NCBI RefSeq assembly: GCF_026341125.1
Contig: NZ_JAPEOR010000002.1
Span: 620,001-684,000, forward strand
DNA from: Streptomyces sp. NBC_01142
GTDB taxonomy: Bacteria; Actinomycetota; Actinomycetes; Streptomycetales; Streptomycetaceae
Direction of reading: 5' to 3'
Length of the DNA stretch: 64,000 bases
The translations under genes and the position numbers were made by a program. Positions 8,868 to 16,189 of this stretch are shown here, piece after piece; position 1 is the stretch's first letter, and every line of letters begins with the position of its first letter. The notes below the pieces were generated by a model, which was given only the letters and a program-made list of their open reading frames with translations, was not told the DNA's origin and ran no database searches.

Positions 8868-10195
8868 CCGGAGGATCCGTCCGGACCGCTGTCCCGGCGC
8901 CGGCCCACTCTCGTCGCCCCTGTCACATTGGCCGAGCCCTGCTGTGTCCCGGGGTCCGGCTGCGGCTGCGCCTGCGCCTGCGCCTGCGCCTGCGCCTGCG
9001 GTGGACTCTGTGGCTGCGGCGGTGTCTGCTGCGGGACCGGAGCCGGGGCCGGGGCGGGGGCCGGTGCCTGCTCGTGATCCTCCTGACGGCCCTGCCGATG
9101 GTCGTGCTGGTGGTCGTGCCGGCCGGCCTCCCGGCGCCGGGGACGGGGCGGTGCCGCGCCCTCGGCCGGGTTCACCACGATTCCGGCCACTACCGAGGGC
9201 GGCTGCTGCGACGGCTGTCCCGGCGCGTGCTGGGGCGACACCTGCTGCGGCGACTGCGGTACGCGCCCGTCTGCGGCTCCGGACTGCAGCTGCGCCGGGG
9301 CCTGCACGGCCGGACCTGCCAGCTCTCCCCCACCGCCCCCGAACAGCGGCGCCGGCCGGTGCATGTCCTGCCACATGATCTGGGCCTCGGCGGGCTGGAT
9401 CAGCCCCGCGCTGATCAGGTCCTTGAGCATGGTGGCCTTCTGGTCCACCGCGATGTCGTGCCGGTTGCCCAGCTCCAGCATGATCTCGTGGAGTTTGGAC
9501 GGGTCCTGGCCGATCAGATGCAGGAACAGACCGCCCTCGCCGCGAGCCGCGGCCAGCAGCGCCTCCTCGCGCTTCACCTGCAGCTGGGCGTTGAGGTCCT
9601 GTGTGGTCGCCGTGACGATGTGCTGTGCCCGGACCTGCGCCGTGTCGAACTCCGCCTGCTTCAGGGCACGCAGATGGTCGTCCGCCTGGGCGTCGAGATA
9701 GACGCGTACGACCAGGGAGTCGACGGTGACCCCCAGGCTCAGCTGGTGCGGACGGCCACAGATCGACGTGCGGACGAAGTGGGCGAAATCCGCAAGGCGC
9801 TCGATGCCGTGCTGGACGGCGTGCGGCCACAGCAGATCGCGCATCGCGACGCACACTTCCGCGTGCCCCTTGGCCACCGATTCGATGCCACGTCTGACGA
9901 CCTGGACCGGGTCGGTGACCCTCCACCGCGCCTCGAAGGAGGCTTGGAACGCGAACCCACCGGTACCGCTGGGCAGCGGCTCCGACCAGCTGACCGTGTG
10001 GTCGCTGAGGTTCACCTCGTACCGCAGGCGGAACTTGAGCGCCCCGAACGCCGATGGCCTGCGCGGCACTTCGACGAGGTCGCCGCTGTCGGTGCTGAAG
10101 AGCAGAGCCTGGCCGGGACGGACGGGCCCGCCACGGTCCCCCATGGTCACGGAGACCGGACCGGTGAAGAGTTGATTCGCTTCGGCGTCGCTCAC
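8864..10195 (-). CDS. Band 7/SPFH (stomatin-like) domain protein with Gln/Ala/Pro-rich tail
   Basis: 443 residues from GTG 10195. GGAAGGAG precedes this start and the GTG overlaps the NTPase stop. Residues 10-230 resemble SPFH/Band-7 proteins: FRLRYEVNLSD, ASFEARWRVTDPVQVVRRG, then RTSICGRPHQLSLGVTVDSLVVRVYLD. An EEALLAAAR-type helix follows. Residues 290-330 include LKDLISAGLIQPAEAQIMW. From about 340 on the chain is low-complexity and carries QAQAQAQ and PAPAPAP runs, with an NVTG motif at residue 423. SPFH proteins oligomerise on membranes as scaffolds, so this one may organise the kinase/phosphatase pair. The fold assignment is moderately confident. Confidence 0.68.
   Translation of the reverse strand: MSDAEANQLFTGPVSVTMGDRGGPVRPGQALLFSTDSGDLVEVPRRPSAFGALKFRLRYEVNLSDHTVSWSEPLPSGTGGFAFQASFEARWRVTDPVQVVRRGIESVAKGHAEVCVAMRDLLWPHAVQHGIERLADFAHFVRTSICGRPHQLSLGVTVDSLVVRVYLDAQADDHLRALKQAEFDTAQVRAQHIVTATTQDLNAQLQVKREEALLAAARGEGGLFLHLIGQDPSKLHEIMLELGNRHDIAVDQKATMLKDLISAGLIQPAEAQIMWQDMHRPAPLFGGGGGELAGPAVQAPAQLQSGAADGRVPQSPQQVSPQHAPGQPSQQPPSVVAGIVVNPAEGAAPPRPRRREAGRHDHQHDHRQGRQEDHEQAPAPAPAPAPVPQQTPPQPQSPPQAQAQAQAQAQPQPDPGTQQGSANVTGATRVGRRRDSGPDGSSG
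8971..9000. repeat. Hexanucleotide tandem repeat inside the SPFH-like gene
   Basis: Five exact CCTGCG units (30 nt), with degenerate units just before them, encode an alternating Gln-Ala run in the C-terminal tail of the minus-strand protein. In-frame expansion or contraction could change tail length without breaking the frame. Confidence 0.9.
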
Positions 10196-12399
10196 GGCGA
10201 TTCGCTCCTTCCAACGAGATGACCATCGAGATGGGCGAGGACCGTGCGCCCGGTGAGCGGCGCCCCACGGCCCTCGGAACCGCGGATCCAGGCCGCGGCG
10301 AGATGACGGATGATCAGTTGTGTGCGGCGGTCGGCGGCCGCGTTCTTCAGCAGCGCGGCGAGGACCGAGCGGCCGTGCGGATACGCCTCGACGAGACACG
10401 CCCACTCGGTCAGCACCTCGTGCGCGACCTCGTACACATCGGGCGAGTTGGCCGTCTGCCGCCACAGCGCCGCGACGTCGTTACGCAGCCCCTGATCGCG
10501 CTCGGTCACGGCGAGCAGCGTCGGCCACAGCCCTGTCCCGTCGGTGGCCTGCCCCCCTGCCGGGCCGGCCTCCGGCGGCCGGGATTCCACCAGGTCACCC
10601 GCCGCGTACAGGAAGGCCAGCTCGCCGACGAGGCGGCGCTGTGTCCCGTGGAAGCCCGAGACGGTCCACTGGTCGATCAGGTCCAGCGCGTCGCGTCGGT
10701 ACCGTCCGTCGTCCAGCGCCATGTACTCCGTGAGGCTTCGGCACAGGGCTTCGACGACGGCGATCTCCTCCACCGCGGCCAGCTGGTGCAGCCACGCCCA
10801 GGCACGCTCGTCGCCATCGCGTTCGAAGACGACGCGCCACGCCCGCGCGGCCGTCGCCTGGAGCTCGGGACCCGCGCTCTCCGCGCTCCAGGCGATGACG
10901 AGGTTGTACGCCGCCGGCGCATGCCCCGACTCGGTCGCCACGACGCCCAGCGCGATCGCCGCGGCGTCACGCAGTTCGGCGTTCTTGTCGGCCGCCCAGG
11001 GCAGCAGGATCCTGGCGCGTACGGTTTCGAAGGCGTGCTTCGCGAGCACCCCGGCCGCAACGGCCGCCCGTACCCCGACCGTTGGCAGCACACCGGCCGC
11101 CGAGTCACGGAGCCACACGGGAAGAACCTCACGGATCTCGTCGTACTCGCTCCACACATGTTCGAGCACCTTCACCGCGACGCCCGGGTCCTGGAAGCGG
11201 ACCACCTTGCCGCGGGCACCGCCGTGCCGGGTGGACACCTCGGAGTCGACGAGGGCGCCGTGGATGGCGTCGAGCCGGGAGGACCTGGTCCCGGTGAGCC
11301 GGGTCCCACGCGGCCGTACGGGGTTGTCCGGGCTCTCCTCGACCTGCAGCCGCTCCTCCAGGTTCCGGGCGAGCGTGGCCACGATCTCGTACGCCTCGCC
11401 CCCGAAGGCGGATACCCCGATGGCCAGGCACTGCTGGGCCAGATCGTCGAGGTTCTGCAGCCAGTGGGAGATCGCCTGCCCGTCGCGCAGCTCCTGCCGC
11501 TCACGGACCCTGGCCACCACCTGGCCGTCGGCGACGGCGGCCGCCGCGTCCGCGAGGGCCCGGCCGAGGTCCGCCGCGGCGGTGGTGGTGGCGCCGTCCA
11601 GCTCCTTGCCGATCAGCTCCTGGACATCGGGCCTGGCGAGAATCCGCCGGCCGCGCGCCGCCGCGGCAATGCCCAGCCGCCACCCCAGGTGGGCGGTGAC
11701 GATCTCGGTGCCGGTGGGGCGTTCCGCCGTTTCGACGACGCCCCGCTGTACGCCGCGGTCGGTGAACTGGAGAGCCGCCGCGGCGGTGAGCACCAGCCTG
11801 CAGTCCTTGCCGCGCAACGCGGCGTCGAGGCGGCGCAGTTCGAAGGAGGTCAGCGCGTCCGCCGCCCGCTGGGTGAGATCCGCGAGCACATAGCCGGCTC
11901 CACGCTGCATGTCGGCAGCGTCGAAGCGGCTCAGATCGCTCGCGGGGTCGAGCAGGAAGAGGCTGCGGTGACCGGCGTGGTGCAGTGTGGCGCGGGCCGC
12001 GGCGTCCTTGCCCGCCCCGGCCGGTCCACGGAGCACGGTGACCGCGCGGGCGGTCACTTCCCCGACCAGCGCGCCGAATCCGGTCGGCTCCACGAACGTC
12101 TCGCGTACCTCGTCCAGTTCCTCGGCGGAGAGGCGGTAGCTGCGGACCGACGCGGCGCCACCTGCCATGTTGAAGACATAGCTGTCGCCGCCGAAGACCT
12201 GCCCGGCCTGCACGCGCAGTCCGCTGACGGCGTCCCGCTCGACGTCGAGGCGTTCGCCGGACGCACCGCGCGTTCCTCTGAGCGCCGACAGCCCTTCGCG
12301 CAGTCCGTGGCGCGGGTCGCCGGCCCGGTCCTGGCCGGGTTGCCCCTCTCCCGGAGGGGAGGGTTCCGGTCGCGGCCCGGCAGGCACGTCCTCGTTCAT
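10192..12399 (-). CDS. P-loop NTPase with long helical C-terminal region (STAND/AAA-like), unrecognised subfamily
   Basis: 735 residues. A disordered N-terminus is followed by AGQVFGGDSYVF (66-76), a motif shared with the end of the upstream cyclase-fold protein. SYRLSAEELDEVRETFVEPTG leads to the Walker A GPAGAGKD (125-132), in which Asp replaces the usual Ser/Thr after Lys. GYVLADL (169-175) is a possible Walker B. Residues from about 330 to the end are Ala/Leu/Arg-rich helices resembling HEAT/TPR-type repeats. The layout (short motif, NTPase, repeat region) is that of STAND-type sensors, but I cannot place it in a named family. It overlaps both neighbours by 4 nt. Confidence 0.7.
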   Translation of the reverse strand: MNEDVPAGPRPEPSPPGEGQPGQDRAGDPRHGLREGLSALRGTRGASGERLDVERDAVSGLRVQAGQVFGGDSYVFNMAGGAASVRSYRLSAEELDEVRETFVEPTGFGALVGEVTARAVTVLRGPAGAGKDAAARATLHHAGHRSLFLLDPASDLSRFDAADMQRGAGYVLADLTQRAADALTSFELRRLDAALRGKDCRLVLTAAAALQFTDRGVQRGVVETAERPTGTEIVTAHLGWRLGIAAAARGRRILARPDVQELIGKELDGATTTAAADLGRALADAAAAVADGQVVARVRERQELRDGQAISHWLQNLDDLAQQCLAIGVSAFGGEAYEIVATLARNLEERLQVEESPDNPVRPRGTRLTGTRSSRLDAIHGALVDSEVSTRHGGARGKVVRFQDPGVAVKVLEHVWSEYDEIREVLPVWLRDSAAGVLPTVGVRAAVAAGVLAKHAFETVRARILLPWAADKNAELRDAAAIALGVVATESGHAPAAYNLVIAWSAESAGPELQATAARAWRVVFERDGDERAWAWLHQLAAVEEIAVVEALCRSLTEYMALDDGRYRRDALDLIDQWTVSGFHGTQRRLVGELAFLYAAGDLVESRPPEAGPAGGQATDGTGLWPTLLAVTERDQGLRNDVAALWRQTANSPDVYEVAHEVLTEWACLVEAYPHGRSVLAALLKNAAADRRTQLIIRHLAAAWIRGSEGRGAPLTGRTVLAHLDGHLVGRSESP

Positions 12400-13202
12400 G
12401 AGTCACCGCCCTCGCCGAACCGGAACGTCTGCGGCCCGTAGACCACTTGGTCGCCACCGAAGACCTGCCCGACGCGGTCGAAGTGCGCGCCGGCGAACGG
12501 GCCGGACGCGTCTTCGCCCGCCCTGTCGGTGCCGGCCGGGCGCTCCGGTGCGCCCGCGGAGGCAGCGGACGCCGCGTCGCCGGGATCAGGGACACCGGGA
12601 TCGGGGACACCGGGCGGGGCGTCGTATCCCGGGACCCGGATCCAGGCGTGGGCGCCCTGGATCTCCTTGGCGTCGAAGGGGGCCCGACGGAAGGTTTCGC
12701 AGGCCACCGAGGGGTCGTCGTGGCGCACCACCTGCCGGTACCAGTCCGCCGACACCGCGAGGGCAAGTCCGGCGCGCTGTGCCGCGGTGAGCGCCGCGCG
12801 CAGGGGCGCGATGTCCGCCAGCCGGCACGCGGTGTTGAGTTCCTCCCCGACCCAGCCGCGCTCGTCCCGGGCCACGTCACCGTGGTGCAGGGCCACGCGC
12901 AGCCGCATCGCGCCCTCTTCGCTGCTGGTCCTGGCGTGTTCACGGAGCCGCTGGTGCAGGAGCTCCACATACCGTCCGGTGAGGTCCGTCTTGTCGACGG
13001 TGCCGGGGAGGAGCCAGAAGAAGCCGTCTCCCCGGTCCGAGGGCTGGGGTCCGCTGTGGTGGTCGATTCCGGATTCCTCGAACGCCGACTCCACCAGGGC
13101 GTAGAGGCGTTCGCGCAGCCACAGCTGCACCGGATTGGCGCGCCTGCCGAACTTCTCTATGTCGACGACGAGTATCGAGTAGTGCTGTGCCTTCGGTCTC
13201 AT
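12396..13202 (-). CDS. Class III nucleotidyl cyclase-fold protein
   Basis: 268 residues from ATG 13202, preceded by GGAAGGACGGAAG; in-frame ATG codons at 13232 and 13280 lack such a site. Residues 8-185 match the class III adenylate/guanylate cyclase fold: ILVVDIEKFGRR (Asp14), SDRGDGFFWLLP (Asp59) and WVGEELNTACRLADIA (Asn123, Arg127). The two metal Asp and the Asn/Arg transition-state pair are present, so it could be active. The Lys that adenylate cyclases use for adenine recognition appears to be Ser, which leaves the base specificity open. A Pro/Gly/Ala linker leads to a C-terminal VGQVFGGDQVVYG (244-256) shared with the NTPase. First gene of the island operon. Confidence 0.75.
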   Translation of the reverse strand: MRPKAQHYSILVVDIEKFGRRANPVQLWLRERLYALVESAFEESGIDHHSGPQPSDRGDGFFWLLPGTVDKTDLTGRYVELLHQRLREHARTSSEEGAMRLRVALHHGDVARDERGWVGEELNTACRLADIAPLRAALTAAQRAGLALAVSADWYRQVVRHDDPSVACETFRRAPFDAKEIQGAHAWIRVPGYDAPPGVPDPGVPDPGDAASAASAGAPERPAGTDRAGEDASGPFAGAHFDRVGQVFGGDQVVYGPQTFRFGEGGDS

Positions 13203-13231
13203 TCGCTTCCGTCCTTCCGCGTGGTACGACA

Positions 13232-13267
13232 TCGCGGACCACCACCCCCGTGCCTGGTGGTCCGCGA
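13232..13267. promoter_or_regulatory. 13-bp perfect inverted repeat upstream of the cyclase-fold gene
   Basis: TCGCGGACCACCA (13232-13244) and its exact complement (13255-13267) flank a 10-nt loop. The element lies 29 nt before the chosen start (13202) and 79 nt after the stop of the Crp-family gene. It could be an operator, a 5'-UTR hairpin or a terminator of the crp transcript; no U-tract follows on either strand. Confidence 0.6.
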
Positions 13268-13345
13268 CGTCTGGCGTCATGGATAGCTCCGGCGCACTCG
13301 GCTCACAGCGTCAGATGACGCACTCGCCGGTTCCGGGCCGGTGCT

Positions 13346-14038
13346 TCATTCCTCCTCGGCCCAGCGCCGTACCCCGGCCAGATCGAGTACGAGAATGCGG
13401 CCCCGGCTGGTGCTGACCAGCCCTGCCGTATGCATGGCGCGCAGGCAACGCACCACTGATTCGCGGGAGATGCCCGCCGCCCCCGCGAGTTCCTGCTGAT
13501 TCATCCGCACCTCCAGGGCGCCCGGGGGCCGCACCGGCGCGATGCCGTGGCGTACCGCCGTGTCCAGCAGGACCCGGGCCAGCACCGACCGGGAGGAGCG
13601 GGCGCCCTGATCCGCCCGCAGGGTGTCCGACTGGCGCAGGCGTGTCACCACACTGCGCAGGACGGCCAGGGTGAGCGACGCGTGGTTGCCCAGCAGACGC
13701 AGAAACGCGTCGGCGCCCACCACCACGCCTTCGACGTGCTCCATCGCGGTCACCGTCGCCGAGCGCACCGTCCCGTCCAGACAGGAGAGTTCGCCCACCA
13801 GCTCGCCGGGGCCCCGAAGGGCCAGCACGCTCGTGTATCCGTTGTCCGACTCGGCCGTCACCTTCGCCAGGCCGCTGAGCACCAGAACGACATGGTCGGG
13901 GCGTCCGCCCTCCCGCATGAGGGATTCACCGCGTTCCCAGGCGCGCACCCGCCCGGCGGACCGGAAGAGAAGTAACTCGTCCGGAGTAAATGGTTCGTAC
14001 GACGGATGACACTGCTGCCCGGAACGATCAGCTGGCAC
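13346..14038 (-). CDS. Crp/Fnr-family transcriptional regulator
   Basis: 230 residues from GTG 14038, chosen because GGGGAGG lies 5 nt upstream; the frame is open to 14155. The cNMP-binding domain (about 15-140) has GPGELVGELSCLDGTVRSATVTA, with the Gly-Glu and Arg-Ser-Ala pattern of a cyclic-nucleotide phosphate-binding cassette. The C-terminal winged helix (about 150-230) has RMNQQELAGAAGISRESVVRCLRAM. It is on the same strand as, and just upstream of, the cyclase-fold operon, and divergent from the PycTM-like gene. It may sense the cyclic nucleotide made by the neighbour and control this island (inference). Confidence 0.88.
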   Translation of the reverse strand: MPADRSGQQCHPSYEPFTPDELLLFRSAGRVRAWERGESLMREGGRPDHVVLVLSGLAKVTAESDNGYTSVLALRGPGELVGELSCLDGTVRSATVTAMEHVEGVVVGADAFLRLLGNHASLTLAVLRSVVTRLRQSDTLRADQGARSSRSVLARVLLDTAVRHGIAPVRPPGALEVRMNQQELAGAAGISRESVVRCLRAMHTAGLVSTSRGRILVLDLAGVRRWAEEE

Positions 14039-14193
14039 GACGGCCTCCCCACGAGTGATCGCACGCGTCAAACAGTCTATGAATAAGTGGTGTTGGAGTG
14101 TGCCGAATGACGCAGACGGTTCATCGGATTTCAGGATAGGAAGTGAGTCGAACACCCGTCGCCCCCAATGTCACCCTCGATCAGGAGGCACGC

Positions 14194-14742
14194 ATGCCCG
14201 ATTCCGCGAACAATTCAGCGTCGACGCACGGCCATCACGGCCATCACGGCCATCACGGCGCGGAAACCGCCTGGCGCATTCATGCGGCCCTTTTGGACTG
14301 GACCGGAAAAGTGGACACGAAAGCTGCCTTCGCACTGACCATCGAATCGGCGGCACTGGCCCTGACCACGACTCTTTCCTTCGGACCCAGTGCAGTCCTC
14401 GGTCACCTCAGAACCGGGGCACTGACCCTTCTGGCAACGGGTACCTCACTGATCGGGCTGGCCATACTTCTCGCCATGCTCGTGGTCGCCCCGAGAATGA
14501 AGGGAAGTCAGGCAAGGCGACTTTCCCCGTCCGACTTCATCTACTTCGGCCACGTCCGCCACTGGGACCCCGAGCGACTCGTCGAAACTCTGCGCGAAGC
14601 CGATCCCCTGCCCGCCCTCAGCCGACAGCTCGTCGTCATCTCCAAGGTCGCCTGGCGCAAGCACCGCTGCATGCAGCTCTCGCTCCTCGCGGCCGCGGCG
14701 GGCACGGTGTTCATCGCCCTGGCCGCCCTGCTGGCCCCTTAG
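14194..14742 (+). CDS. Pycsar effector-like small membrane protein (PycTM/DUF5706-like)
   Basis: 182 residues from ATG 14194, which has AGGAGG 5 nt upstream; the GTG at 14143 was rejected. After a His-rich stretch (HGHHGHHGHHG) comes ETAWRIHAALLDWTGKVDTKAAFALTIESA, then membrane helices at about 45-66 and 76-98, FIYFGHVRHWDPERLVETL, and LSRQLVVISKVAWRKHRCMQ leading to a third helix at 158-180. The LDWTGKVDxKA start, YFGHVRHW centre and final WRKHR-helix are what I recall of the Pycsar effector PycTM, whose cyclic pyrimidine-triggered membrane damage aborts phage infection. A nucleotidyl-cyclase-fold gene lies under 1 kb away on the other strand, beyond the Crp-family gene. Confidence 0.72.
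   Translation: MPDSANNSASTHGHHGHHGHHGAETAWRIHAALLDWTGKVDTKAAFALTIESAALALTTTLSFGPSAVLGHLRTGALTLLATGTSLIGLAILLAMLVVAPRMKGSQARRLSPSDFIYFGHVRHWDPERLVETLREADPLPALSRQLVVISKVAWRKHRCMQLSLLAAAAGTVFIALAALLAP
14228..14254 (+). repeat. 9-bp tandem repeat encoding GHH units
   Basis: Three exact ACGGCCATC units encode Gly-His-His repeats near the N-terminus of the PycTM-like protein. They could bind metal or simply reflect slippage. Confidence 0.9.
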
Positions 14743-14781
14743 GAACGGCGTTGTCAGTCCGGGCCCGTATTCTCTGTGACC

Positions 14782-15834
14782 ATGCTCGACGACCGTACGA
14801 CCGCAGCAACAGCGTGGCCGGCCGCGTACCCACAGGGGTACGCGGTCGTCGACGTGGAGACCACCGGACTCGCCCGCGACGACCGGATAGTGTCCGCTGC
14901 GGTGTACCGCCTCGACGCCCTGGGCAATGTCGAGGACCACTGGTACACCCTGGTCAACCCGCAACGGGATCCCGGACCGGTGTGGATCCACGGTCTGACG
15001 AGCGATGTGCTGGAGAGCGCACCGCTCTTCGGCGAGATCGCCGGTGAGTTCTCCGAGCGGCTCGACGGCCGGGTGCTCGTCGCGCACAACGCCATCTTCG
15101 ACTGGTCGATGATCGCCCGGGAGTACGCACGCGCGGAGCGGACCGCGCCGACCCGTCAGCGGCTGTGCACCATCGCTCTGTCCAAGGAGCTCCGGCTGCC
15201 GCTGCCCAACCACAAGCTGGCGTCGCTCGCCGCGCACTTCGGCGTCGTACAGCAGCGGGCGCACCACGCCCTGGACGACGCGCGGGTGCTGGCGGAGGCG
15301 TTCCGGCCGAGTCTGCACACCGCGGCGCGCGACGGGGTGCGGCTGCCGCTGCTCGAGTGCCGCCCCCTGACCGAGTGGTCGGACTCGCCCTCGACCCCGC
15401 GGATCGGCTACCAGGCCTCGTACGGACAGAACAGCTGGCGGCCCTCGCGCAAGCGCCCGGCCTGTCCCTACCCCAATCCCGGCCGGTACGAGGTGGGCGA
15501 GCGGCTCAGGCAGGGGATGCGGGTGGCGTTCTCGGGCGACACCTCCGTCGACCGCGAGCTGCTGGAGGACCGGGCGATCGAGGCGGGGCTGCATGTCGCG
15601 ACCAGCGTCTCCCGGCTGACCAGCCTGCTGGTGACCAACGATCCGGACGCCTCGACCTCGAAGACCGTCAAGGCGACGTCGTACGGCACACCGGTCATCG
15701 ACGAGGCGGCCTTCACCCAGCTGCTGCGCGACGTGGCCCCGGCATCCGGTTCCGCGGCCGGTCCCGCACCGACACCGACACCGGCACCGACGCCGCCGTC
15801 GCCGATCCCCGCACCGACACCCGCATCGGAGTGA
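14782..15834 (+). CDS. DEDDh 3'-5' exonuclease with C-terminal BRCT domain
   Basis: 350 residues. The N-terminal DnaQ-like exonuclease has all three motifs: VVDVETTGL (Exo I), LVAHNAIFDWSMI (Exo II) and AHHALDDARVLAEAF (Exo III, DEDDh type). A linker with QNSWRPSRKRPACPYPNPGRY follows. GMRVAFSGDTSVDRELLEDR to VIDEAAFTQLL is a BRCT domain, and a Pro/Thr tail closes the protein. It probably trims DNA ends during repair or replication. ATG 14782 is used; a GTG 6 nt upstream is equally possible, and no good ribosome site supports either. Confidence 0.9.
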   Translation: MLDDRTTAATAWPAAYPQGYAVVDVETTGLARDDRIVSAAVYRLDALGNVEDHWYTLVNPQRDPGPVWIHGLTSDVLESAPLFGEIAGEFSERLDGRVLVAHNAIFDWSMIAREYARAERTAPTRQRLCTIALSKELRLPLPNHKLASLAAHFGVVQQRAHHALDDARVLAEAFRPSLHTAARDGVRLPLLECRPLTEWSDSPSTPRIGYQASYGQNSWRPSRKRPACPYPNPGRYEVGERLRQGMRVAFSGDTSVDRELLEDRAIEAGLHVATSVSRLTSLLVTNDPDASTSKTVKATSYGTPVIDEAAFTQLLRDVAPASGSAAGPAPTPTPAPTPPSPIPAPTPASE

Positions 15835-15898
15835 ACCCGGCGCGACTCGCCCGCCACCCGCTCGCCGCGCGGCCGCCTCGCGTCCCACCCTGTGGCGC

Positions 15899-16132
15899 AT
15901 GGCACGTTGCGAGGTTTGCGGAAACGACTACGGCATGTCCTTCGAGGTGCACGCGCAGGGCGCGGTGCACGTCTTCGACTGCTTCTCCTGCGCCATTCAC
16001 CGCATGGCGCCCATCTGTGAGCACTGCCGGGTCCAGATCATCGGCCAGGGTGTCGAGGTCGAGGGCCACTGGTTCTGCGGCGGGCACTGTGCCCGCGCCG
16101 ACGGGAGGGCCGGCATCGTCGACAAAGTCTGA
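15899..16132 (+). CDS. Small Cys-rich zinc-binding protein
   Basis: 77 residues with CEVCGND, FDCFSCAIH, ICEHCRVQI and FCGGHCARAD, giving paired CxxC/CxxH-type ligands for probably two zinc ions. The second half, ICEHCRV to GHWFCGGHCA, resembles the prokaryotic metallothionein/zinc-ribbon pattern. The role is unknown (metal storage or protein-protein contact). It stands alone between the exonuclease and SURF1 genes. Confidence 0.8.
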   Translation: MARCEVCGNDYGMSFEVHAQGAVHVFDCFSCAIHRMAPICEHCRVQIIGQGVEVEGHWFCGGHCARADGRAGIVDKV

Positions 16133-16189
16133 TCCGAGCCCCCCGACCCCCGTCACCACACCCCGTGGCCCCGGTTGTACGGTCATGGG

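Noticed and set aside
8868..10268. N-terminal extension of the PP2C frame
   Set aside because: The frame stays open upstream of 8867, but this part is Gly/Arg/Pro-rich shadow of the SPFH-like gene. The ATG at 8867 with a 4-nt overlap is the natural start.
10219..12441. Plus-strand open frame of 740 codons
   Set aside because: Antisense to the NTPase gene. No motif, no start context, and composition typical of a shadow frame; the minus strand has a P-loop and overlapping neighbours.
14039..14193. Classical TGTGA-N6-TCACA Crp site in the divergent promoter
   Set aside because: Only half-site-like fragments such as GTGATCGCAC are visible; no symmetric site could be supported by eye.
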